This document shows, in pieces, positions 29,216 to 37,955 of a stretch of DNA of 64,000 nucleotides. Source of the DNA: Tetrapisispora phaffii CBS 4417 (Eukaryota; Ascomycota; Saccharomycetes; Saccharomycetales; Saccharomycetaceae); assembly GCF_000236905.1 (NCBI RefSeq), contig NC_016525.1, forward strand, positions 434,001 to 498,000, in the 5' to 3' direction. Position numbers and translations under genes: made by a program. The number at the start of each line of letters is the position of its first letter. The first letter of the stretch is position 1. Under the pieces are notes generated by a model. It saw only the letters and a list, made by a program, of their open reading frames with translations. It was not told the DNA's origin and did no database searches.

Positions 29216-29703
29216 TCAAATATCTTCCTCGTCACTTGAATCATCGAACATGTCGATGTCTATTTCACGTGTGTCACTTGCTAAATGTAACCAGAGAACT
29301 TCCCTTTTCTCTATTTCTTCCTTCAATAGATCTGAAGATTCACTCATACTACTGCTTCTAGATTTATTGTCGTTATTAAATGTATAATGGCTATAATGGA
29401 AATGTTTGTTTTTTTATTATAGTAATTATCTAATTCAGTTTTTGTATTTATTGTATTTGCGACATATGATGTTGGTGTTGCGTGATGTTGTTCTATGTCG
29501 CTATTTCTACGGGGCCCCGAACTTGAAACCGAGTTACCAAAGAAATTTGATAACCATTTAAATGTGGATCCATTATTATTATTTTTGTCACCTGGACTAT
29601 GTGTGTCTAACTTATTAAAATTATCATTATTGCTCAATTTACTAACGTCACTTGAGTGTTTCGATAACAATAAAAATTGTTCACTTTCTCTTTTATTACT
29701 CAT
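29216..29703 (-). CDS. SPL2: SPL2-type phosphate regulator, frame broken at an A7 run
   Basis: The upstream frame runs from the ATG at 29703 to a stop at 29344-29346. The downstream frame ends at 29216 with LWLHLASDTREIDIDMFDD then SSDEEDI, closely matching the C-terminus of Spl2 (YHR136C). The two join if one more A is present in the A7 run (plus-strand T7 at 29409-29415), giving about 162 residues (S. cerevisiae 148). Spl2 represses the low-affinity phosphate transporter Pho90/Pho87 during phosphate starvation. The N-terminal half is Ser/Asn-rich and poorly conserved. The break could be a sequencing or assembly slip, a real loss, or recoding. Confidence 0.7.
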
Positions 29704-31912
29704 TTTATATTAGAATATGTACCTAAAGTTGTTATTTATATTTGGAGTCGCTTTGTCTCTCCGCAGACGTTTTCACCAGAATTGTAATAACGCATTTTAG
29801 ATGATATAAAGAGATAGCCAGCTACCAAATACACATATATATTTTATACCTATTTATATATATATATGTGTGTGTGTGCATGTGTTTGCATATGTGCAAA
29901 TTAACATGTTTGAAAACGTGCCACAGATAAATGGATTACCTATATAGTTACATATTAGCAATACATACAGTTGTGAAAGCAGGTTTTCTATTCCTGTCCT
30001 AAATATCATATATATTATGTTAGACAGGTATGGCTGATATTCGCAATTGCAGAACACTTAGAAATGAAAAATGGAAACTGATTATCTTTAATGAAGCAGA
30101 TGAAGCATTTTATCACCCTCAAAAAGTTTATCTTTAACGAATCTTTCTTTCAATAAGAAAAAAAAGCTCTAAAAGGGCTATCTAGGAACATTTATGTTGT
30201 TCCTTACTAAATGAGAAAGAAAACGTTCGATAACAATAATGATACGCTTGATATTAATATTAAGAGAGTGTTTTTCTAACATAAAAAACCATTAAAGAAA
30301 TATAATAAAGCAGCAGATACTAATTAATCCTGAAGTAACTAAACTGAGATCGTGGGAGGCTCTCTCAAAATCTACTCTAGGATACTATATTTAATTCAGC
30401 CATTGTAGTAATATAGTATGTATGATTATTACTACACCTTCATAAATAAGATGGAGCGGTAAAGTTGACCTTGCACAACCACATGAACGTTAATTATTAT
30501 AGAGATTGGCATGCTTCTCCGTTTCCTGATGAGATGTTTTGTGATTTATTAGGGAATTCCGCCCACATGTGGCTCACCTTATACTTAAGGTCAACTTTTC
30601 TTATTTTAAGGTCATCTTCTCATCGGAGAGTTAATATTATGCATTTTCTAGCACGTGCATGCGCAAAAGCCCAGGTACCCTCTCTATTTCCCCCATCCCA
30701 GAATTGTTTTCGCTCTGAATAGAATTATTATAGCTATGGACATGAAAGAGAGGGTTACATTACATTATCGAAGAGTTCATATGGCAGTGCAATTCATATC
30801 ACTTGTCTCTTCACATTAGAAGTCATGGCTGATAATAGTTATTGAATGTTGATAAACTCTCATGAAATAACATAGTGTGCTTACAGTTATGTTAGTTACA
30901 TATGTGATTTTGTCGCTCCCTTGCTTGTTCCTACGTAGTAAGTTTAGAAATGATTGTAATGTCATATATTACATGACGTAAACTGGAATGCAAGAATCTG
31001 TAGTATGCTAAGAGGCAAATCTTTTTCATCATCACTCAAATATATCTTTATAGTCCAAGCAATTGTTTCCTTTCGCAAATAAGACAAGTCGAATTACTTC
31101 GAAATCCAATCAAGCGGAACGTTTAAATGGCGAATCTATTGCATGATAAAGTGAAGAAATTTAAGTGATTGCGGTATAAACAAACATATTATTTCGTTCG
31201 TAACGGACCGCTAGTATTAAAAAGATATCACTATTCTCTTAAAGACCTTTTAACGTTTTGTTTCATAGCATCTTGATGCTCAGTTGACCCAATTGATATT
31301 ATTATATCCATTACTAATCAATCGTTTCCTTCATAGTAGCTGATAACTTTTTGTTAATTATGCGCTTATCTGGTTATGCTGCCATAAGTTCTGTAGCTAA
31401 TAATGTTAAAATGGTTTTACAGCGGGATTATAAACGGATTTAACACGGAGATGATAAGCATTATATAATATAATAAGCGCGTACTTCACTGCTGAGTCGA
31501 CAAACGTAACCTTTAATTACGCAGTTTCAATATGTTTTACTTTTCTTGTGAAAGAAAAATAAGGTGTGTAATGTGGTAACTAGAAAGTTCCTGCATAAGA
31601 GTTTCAGAAGGATTGGAATAAGAAGCAATAATTAAGATATCTCATAAAGATGTTGGCGAATTCGTTTTAAAAGCTACGGACAATTTAGATTTCGATTAAT
31701 GCTTTGAAGTTATCTAAATCATAAGAAATTTTGGGCTAAACCAATTTGTATAAGAAGGGACCAATTTATTCTTTTTTTACAGTTTGTCTCTCAGATAAAA
31801 GACCTCTTATTCATTACCTTAAAAATTAAAAAGGAAAAAAAGTACGAAGAATATTTAAGATTATCAACGTATTCATTTCTCTTCACTAAATAAAACACTA
31901 AAACAATAAAAG
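29704..31912. other. 2.2-kb intergenic SPL2/ADH6-like
   Basis: The longest gap in the window, between divergent genes. It is AT-rich with TA/TG microsatellite around 29840-29880 and a perfect GCACGTGC at 30651-30658. A C-rich patch lies around 30670-30710. I found no tRNA, LTR or coding relic, although ARO9 and a YCK gene would lie around here on an undivided ancestral track. Confidence 0.5.
30652..30657. promoter_or_regulatory. CACGTG E-box (Pho4/Cbf1 type)
   Basis: CACGTG inside the palindrome GCACGTGC, about 950 bp upstream of SPL2, a known Pho4 target in S. cerevisiae. The distance is large, so this is a candidate only. Confidence 0.3.
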
Positions 31913-32995
31913 ATGTCTTACCCAGAACAATTCCAAGGTATCGCCGTCACTGATGGTAAAGATTGGACTCATCCAAAGAAGATTTCTTTCCCACCAAAGA
32001 AATTCGACGATAGAGATGTCGATATCGAAATTGAGGCATGTGGTGTTTGTGGGTCCGATGTCCATTGTGCTGCTTCCCATTGGGGTCCAGTAAAGGACAA
32101 CCAAGTTGTTGGTCATGAAATTATTGGTAAGGTCGTCAAAGTCGGTCCAAAATGTAATACCGGTATCAAAGTCGGTGATAGAGTAGGTGTTGGTGCTCAA
32201 GCTTTGGCTTGTCTAGACTGTAATCGTTGTAAGGAAGACCACGAAAACTACTGTTTTGGTAATATCTGGACATACGGTGGTCCAACATACGCTGATGGTT
32301 ATATCCCACAAGGTGGTTACGCTTCTCACATTAGAGTTCATGAACATTTTGCTATCCCAATTCCAGAAAATATTCCATCTGAACTGGCTGCTCCATTATT
32401 ATGTGGAGGTGTCACTGTCTTTGCTCCATTATTAAACGGTGGCGCTGGTCCAGGAAAGAAGGTCGGTATCGTTGGTATTGGTGGTATTGGTCATATGGGT
32501 ATTTTATTTGGTAAAGCAATGGGCGCTGAAGTTTATGCTTTGTCTAGAACTCAATCAAAGAAAGCGGATTCTCTAAAATTAGGTGCTGACCATTACATTG
32601 CTACTGTTGAAGATAAAAACTGGTCTGAAACATATAAGGATACTTTTGATTTATTAGTTATCTGTTCTTCTTCTTTATCTCAGCTGGATATTGATGAATT
32701 GATTAAGACTATGAGAATCGGCGGTAGAATTATTTCTATTTGCGCTCCAGAAATCGGTGAAAAGATCGTCTTAAACCCACTTGGTTTATTAGGTGTTTCC
32801 ATTGAAAATAGTGGTATCGGTTCAAGAAAGGAGATTCTTCAATTATTGGATTTAGTATCTAAAAAGAATATCAAACCATGGGTTGAAACCTTACAAGTCG
32901 GGGAAGCTGGTGTCAATGAAGCTTTTGAAAGAATGGAAAAGGGTACTGCTAGATATAGATTCACTTTGACTGGTTTCGACAAAGAATTTAAATAA
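31913..32995 (+). CDS. ADH6: NADPH-dependent medium-chain alcohol dehydrogenase (Adh6/Adh7 type)
   Basis: 360 residues, the usual length. It is a cinnamyl-alcohol-dehydrogenase-type MDR reductase. Catalytic zinc ligands are C46, H68/E69 and C164; structural zinc ligands are C100, C103, C106 and C114. The Rossmann motif GIGGIG is at 188-193, with S211-R212 after strand 2, which select NADPH. S. cerevisiae Adh6 (YMR318C) and Adh7 reduce a broad range of aldehydes, including fusel and aromatic ones. ADH6/ADH7 are subtelomeric in S. cerevisiae and not part of the YHR/YNL block, so this copy is out of place relative to that order. Codon usage is strongly biased toward optimal yeast codons, suggesting high expression. 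Adh7 or a lineage duplicate are alternatives. Confidence 0.88.
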   Translation: MSYPEQFQGIAVTDGKDWTHPKKISFPPKKFDDRDVDIEIEACGVCGSDVHCAASHWGPVKDNQVVGHEIIGKVVKVGPKCNTGIKVGDRVGVGAQALACLDCNRCKEDHENYCFGNIWTYGGPTYADGYIPQGGYASHIRVHEHFAIPIPENIPSELAAPLLCGGVTVFAPLLNGGAGPGKKVGIVGIGGIGHMGILFGKAMGAEVYALSRTQSKKADSLKLGADHYIATVEDKNWSETYKDTFDLLVICSSSLSQLDIDELIKTMRIGGRIISICAPEIGEKIVLNPLGLLGVSIENSGIGSRKEILQLLDLVSKKNIKPWVETLQVGEAGVNEAFERMEKGTARYRFTLTGFDKEFK

Positions 32996-33353
32996 GAGTT
33001 TTCGTATTTCGTATCGTCATCATATTACTGTATAGAGGGTAGATTTAATAAACATCGTTTATATTGATTACTGTCACTATTACCGTTAATGAAATATAAG
33101 TAAATATAATCGTAACTATTAAACGCTAATACAGTGAAACTATAATATCGTTGTTGACGACTATATCAACATTCTTATTACAGTGTTTGTTCAAAACTTA
33201 AATTGTGGAAATTCACACTGCACGAACTCATGTAATTGTAGATAAAAGATAGATGCATATATATAACACATTTATATAAAGTTGAACTTAAAATTAGAAT
33301 TAAATAACTTTAATACAGCAAGAGAATACCAATTAAATATAGCTCATCGAATA
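32996..33353. other. Intergenic ADH6-like/GIM3
   Basis: 358 bp of AT-rich sequence with the ADH terminator region and GIM3 promoter. Nothing specific is recognised. Confidence 0.45.
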
Positions 33354-33742
33354 ATGGAGTTACTCCCTGACGGTAAAAAAATAATGTTCAAGTGACATAC
33401 GAAGATCAACAAAATATTAATGAATTTTCCAAACTAATAATGAGAAAGGACTTAATTGATGAAGAATTGTCTAGAGAGAAACAAGAAAAGGATTACTTGG
33501 ATGACGTTTCGCTTGAAATTGAATTGATTGATGAAGACGATAAGGTCAGCTACAAAGTCGGTGACTTATTTTTATCATTAAAACAATCTGAAGTTACAGA
33601 ATTGTTGGAAAAAGATATCGAAGCTATTGATGCAAAAATTGAAGAGTTAGAAAGTAAAGAGTCGGAAATATCATCTAGAATCAAAGACTTGAAATCTTTA
33701 CTGTATGCTAAATTTGGTGATAACATTAATTTAGAACGTTAA
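33354..33742 (+). CDS. GIM3: Prefoldin subunit 4 Gim3, frame broken at an A7 run
   Basis: The ATG at 33354 starts MELLPDGKK, the Gim3 N-terminus, but this frame ends at TGA 33393-33395. The next frame carries the rest: NNVQVTYEDQQNINEFSKLI onward, ending AKFGDNINLER, with the two prefoldin coiled-coil helices. One extra A in the A7 run at 33375-33381 joins them into about 129 residues, the length of S. cerevisiae Gim3 (YNL153C). Gim3 is a beta-class subunit of the hexameric prefoldin that hands actin and tubulin to CCT. The downstream frame has no ATG near its start, so it cannot stand alone. Near-perfect conservation after the break argues against an old pseudogene. Confidence 0.85.
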
Positions 33743-34137
33743 TTATAGACATCTGTATATTATTCAAACCCTCATCGTTGAAGTAAAATATTGCATATTT
33801 TGTTTATCCAATGTCTTAATATCAAGCAAGCATTTGAACATTCAGGAAGTTCAGTTTAAGGCAGTATTGGTAGGATTATTGTAGATATTTATTCAGAATG
33901 AATGTTCTAATAAATATTTATATTAATGTATATATATATATATATTATTTATAGATTTTCGATATCAGTGAATACAATACAAATAAACTTGATAAGAAAT
34001 TGGTACTCCTTGGATTTTAATGTTAATTGTAAAGTGGTATACGTCTTTCATTTAGTTGAATGTTTTCAGTAAACTTTATCGATTGATAAACGATATTATG
34101 TAAACAGAATATATGAAGGCAGGGCCGTTGTGATCTT
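33743..34137. other. Convergent intergenic GIM3/YHR138C-like
   Basis: 395 bp between converging genes, with a TA dinucleotide run near 33930-33945. No other feature is recognised. Confidence 0.45.
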
Positions 34138-34539
34138 TTAGTGATTAGCAATTGCATGCACATCACTATCTTGTTCAATATTAAAAGAATAACCGAATTC
34201 ATTTCCTATTGTTGTTAAACGCGACTTCAAACCAGATATGTTGGAAGAAGACATATCTATGGTAAAGCCTCTTATCAAAGTATATTCGTGAGTAACTTTG
34301 CCTCCAAATTCTTTGATGATACTCTTTAAATCATCCATAAATGATGTTGGTACAATAACATCACCACTCGGTTCATTGAAGGTCAATATATATGAAGATG
34401 CACCTAGAGTTTTGTTAGTATTTAATTAGGTAAAAATAGTACTTTCTAGTTAGAAAATAAATCTAAGTCACATACAAACCCCATTTATAAGCAGGAAAAT
34501 GCTGAAAATCACAGTATATGTAAAGTGGGAAATTCTCAT
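34138..34539 (-). CDS. Secretory I9/Pbi2-like protein (YHR138C type), two exons
   Basis: The long frame has no ATG, but a good intron restores one. Exon 1 is 34476-34539, the intron 34404-34475 (72 nt; GTATGT donor, perfect TACTAAC at 34414-34420, TAG acceptor), and exon 2 34138-34403. The 109-residue product starts MRISHFTYTVIFSIFLLING and continues VCASSYILTF, a signal peptide followed by an inhibitor-I9 fold (KVTHEYTLIRGFTIDM, DSDVHAI). It resembles YHR138C (114 residues), a relative of the proteinase B inhibitor Pbi2 implicated in vacuole fusion. YHR138C is, to my knowledge, intronless in S. cerevisiae. The minus strand next to the YGP1/SPS100 gene also fits. Confidence 0.8.
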
Positions 34540-34921
34540 AGAGGGTGAAATTTGATTTTACATTAGTATCTTATTTCTAATATAATAAAGAACTTGAATA
34601 TAAATCAGGTATACAACAAATTGATATTTTTAATTATCAGTCCCTTATATATAAATTGATTGTATTTTCTTCGTACTAACTCCGAACGAAGTTATTACAA
34701 TTAAATAAAGGGTTAAAGCGGCGCATGATATCAATATAGTCATCGATGATTTATGCATTAGTAGTAAATGACAGTAAATGATGCATGTTATTAGAAATAA
34801 CTGTCAGTTGACAAACAACTAGTGTGGTGAATACGAAAGGAATCATGGAAATCATTTATTAAAATTAAAAGAATGCAAGATATTAAAAATATGGTATTAA
34901 GTTGATTATTTTTTGTGAAGT
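34540..34921. other. Intergenic YHR138C-like/MEP2
   Basis: 382 bp, AT-rich, with the promoter of the YHR138C-type gene and the MEP2 3' end. Nothing further is recognised. Confidence 0.45.
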
Positions 34922-36430
34922 TTACTTTTCGGTTACGTTACCTTTCTCTTCATCGTAATTAGAATTGTCAGATGTCGAATGTTTACTGTCTTGTTCTGAA
35001 GATGGAATAATTTGGTCATCAATGGCAGATACTGGCTTAGGAACAATATTAGATGCATGAGATCTAATTGGTTCAGGAATATACCCCGTATCTTCTCCAT
35101 AAGTAAATTCACCTATTTCTGCCTCATCTGTACCTAACTCTTCTTCTTCAGGTCTTAATCTCAATCTTAAAAATGGAATCCTGTCTAAAATTAATAATAG
35201 AATAGCGGTAACAACACAGGTCCAAGCAATCGTTGATGACATTGCTGCTAATTGGTACCCAACTTGTTTCCAATGGTGGTTAATCCATCCTCCTGGTATT
35301 GGAGCACCATATGAGCCAGCGGTGGCATTAACGTAGTCAGCTGCAAAAAATCCTGTGAAGACGGAACCAATGCAACCTCCAACACCATGTAGAGCCCAAA
35401 CATCTAAACCATCGTCAATATGAATCAAATTCTTTAGATCAGCTGCAAAGTTGCAACCAACAGCAGTAACAACTCCAATTACAAAAGATGACCAAATTGG
35501 AACGAAACCTGCTGCTGGAGTAATACCAACTAAACCTGCAATAATACCTGAACATAGACCCACTGTAGTCCACTTACGTCCATGTCTAAAATAATCAATG
35601 AACATCCAAGTTAACCCGCCTGAAGCGGCAGCTAAATTTGTAGACATTGCTGAATACCAAGCTCTAATGGTTGCATTTCCAGCGGAACCAGGGTTAAAAA
35701 ATTGCCAACCAAACCATAAGAACACAGTACCTAGTACAACGGATGTGACTGAATGTGGTTTATACTTTGGCATACCTTTGCTTGTAACAGGGTCATTTCT
35801 TTTACCTAAAATCAAAGCATAAATCAAAGCACCATGACCAGAAGCGATATGAACTGGACCACCACCTGCATAATCCAAAGAGCCCAACTTAACTAACCAA
35901 CCATCTGCATTCCAAGTCCAACAAGCAATTGGACAATAGACAATTGTCATCCATAGGAATAAGAAAACCATCATTGGGAACAATCTAGCTCTTTCACAAG
36001 CACCACCTAACATTAATGCTCCGGTGACAGCAGCAAACATACCTTGAAATACTGCAAACAATACATCTGGAACTGACGTTACAGCAGAAGGAGCACCTAA
36101 AACGTTTCTAAAACCAAAAAATTGTAACGTACCAATGAAACCATCGCCTCTTGTACTATGTGAAAATGCTAAAGAATAGCCCCAGAAAAACCATTGAAAT
36201 ATTACAACTGAGACAGCCATTAAAGAAGCCCATAACAAACTTAAAGCATGTTTTTTTCTCGACATACCTGAATATAAAAGACCAATACCTGGCACCATAA
36301 GCCAAACACCTGCTGCACAAGTACCTATCCATGACATATTTCCTAAATCAAATTGTGTATTTAAATCAGTGGTTAAGGAATCACCACCAGTTCCCGAACC
36401 AGTGGGTGTCCCAGTAAAATTAAATGACAT
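34922..36430 (-). CDS. MEP2: High-affinity ammonium transporter/sensor Mep2
   Basis: 502 residues (S. cerevisiae 499). An Amt/Mep permease with 11 membrane spans. The pore twin histidines are H194 and H348, and an N-glycosylation sequon at N4 (MSFNFTG) is characteristic of Mep2 rather than Mep1 or Mep3. The cytosolic C-tail retains the conserved segment EEELGTDEAEIGEFTYGED, and the distal tail is Ser/Asp-rich (Npr1 phosphorylation region in S. cerevisiae). It imports ammonium and signals pseudohyphal growth under nitrogen limitation. Six GATAAG hexamers lie upstream, consistent with nitrogen catabolite control. MEP2 is YNL142W, so in the YNL order it would lie left of PGA2; here it has moved. 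Confidence 0.96.
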   Translation of the reverse strand: MSFNFTGTPTGSGTGGDSLTTDLNTQFDLGNMSWIGTCAAGVWLMVPGIGLLYSGMSRKKHALSLLWASLMAVSVVIFQWFFWGYSLAFSHSTRGDGFIGTLQFFGFRNVLGAPSAVTSVPDVLFAVFQGMFAAVTGALMLGGACERARLFPMMVFLFLWMTIVYCPIACWTWNADGWLVKLGSLDYAGGGPVHIASGHGALIYALILGKRNDPVTSKGMPKYKPHSVTSVVLGTVFLWFGWQFFNPGSAGNATIRAWYSAMSTNLAAASGGLTWMFIDYFRHGRKWTTVGLCSGIIAGLVGITPAAGFVPIWSSFVIGVVTAVGCNFAADLKNLIHIDDGLDVWALHGVGGCIGSVFTGFFAADYVNATAGSYGAPIPGGWINHHWKQVGYQLAAMSSTIAWTCVVTAILLLILDRIPFLRLRLRPEEEELGTDEAEIGEFTYGEDTGYIPEPIRSHASNIVPKPVSAIDDQIIPSSEQDSKHSTSDNSNYDEEKGNVTEK

Positions 36431-37955
36431 TATGAAGTCTAATAGTTATGATGAATTAATGTTTGTTATATTACCTGTTAGATAATGTAAAGTTGTTTTG
36501 TATAGTGTATTTTTACATACATAAATTTTAAAACCTAAATAAAATAATGCAATACAATAAAGAATCACATATCTACCTATTTACCTATATATATATATAG
36601 AGAGAGAGAGATATTCAAAATTATAATTTATTAATTATAAATTTGAACTTTTGCGTCACTGTTTCATCACCAACTACTTGGTTGGGTATTATCAAATATT
36701 GTAAAGGGCTTCATTTGTCTGAAGTAGCAATGACACAAATAGAATTATACAAATCGTTCTTCATAAAGTAGAGTAAATCCAATTTAAAGGCATTACAATT
36801 CCTGATAAGAAGTAGATAGGTAACAGAGAATACGCATTATACCGTATATTACCAATAACTTCATAGGCTGTGCCTGATCCTTTAAATATTTCAACGTACT
36901 AAAAGATACAAAGGCAATTGTGAAGTCTTGATAAGAGAGCTATTAAATTAGAATACAACACATTCAGTAGATGTATTGATATTCCATTGGTAAAATAAAC
37001 AAAATTTGATATCAAATGTAATTAATTGATTGTATTTATTTTACTGATAACGAAATTTGGTAAGGCAGTACAACAACTGAATTGAAAAATAATCGATAAG
37101 AGACCGAGGCCGAGCTGAAAAAGTGACTAAGCGATTAGGCACTTAAAGTAATAAAAATCTGTAGAGACAATGAAAAAAAGTAGTTACTGATAAGAAAATG
37201 TTAAATGTTTAGAAGTGACAATAATCATACTGTGGATACCGTTGTTGAGAGTGATAACGTTAATTTGTATTATCTATGTAATATCCTTAAACCTTTATAA
37301 GAATGTGAAAGAAGATAAGAGAAAATCTGTGGCCACTATAGTTCATTTATTGTGTGCTTATCAAATTAGTGTATCTAAGACCAATTGATTAACTAATATG
37401 ATAGTTAATCACAGTATTGTGCACTGTTGCGATTGTCACTATAACTAACTCCCCTTTCTATTTCATTTGATGCTACTCTACTATACAGTTATCTCTTGGA
37501 TTTTGAAATGTTAGTGATTGAATTATATTTTGCCAATGGAAAAGTCAGTAGGGTAAATGACAACGAAATGTCGCAAATGTTGCCCCATTATAAAAGATAT
37601 AAATGGTAATCTCGTAACTATCTTATATTGATTGTACATATTGTTAACAAAAATATTGGATTAAAAACACATTCTTTGTCATTATTAAGTAATTTGGAAA
37701 ATTTATGTTTTGTTTTCTTATTTGAACTTTGTAGTGCCTACTTTACCGATTGACTCAGAGTGTTAACCCCCAGCAAATCATTACTTTACGAACTAAATTA
37801 TAATTAGAGTTTAGTTATTTGTATATTTTTGGATTAAAAATGACAGTTTCATTTTCAACAGTATTTAAAGAATTGCAAACGTTAAATTAGATTAAATTAA
37901 AAAAGGTCTCTTAAAAAAAAGATAGAAAAACATAGATGGGTCGGTCTACCCGTAT
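36431..37955. other. 1.5-kb MEP2 upstream region
   Basis: Between MEP2 and the YGP1/SPS100 gene, both minus strand. A TA then GA dinucleotide run sits near 36588-36611 close to the MEP2 start, and the GATA-site cluster lies beyond it. No gene or RNA is recognised. Confidence 0.55.
36804..37362. promoter_or_regulatory. Cluster of six GATAAG sites upstream of MEP2
   Basis: GATAAG at 36804-36809, 36930-36935, 37095-37100, 37189-37194 and 37314-37319, with CTTATC at 37357-37362. This is the binding core of Gln3/Gat1 activators and Dal80/Gzf3 repressors. Clustered sites 370-930 bp upstream of MEP2 suggest nitrogen catabolite repression, as in S. cerevisiae. Confidence 0.6.

Noticed and set aside
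30465..30722. 85-codon frame in the 2.2-kb gap
   Set aside because: No recognisable motif and average composition; it overlaps the putative regulatory CACGTG and looks like chance.
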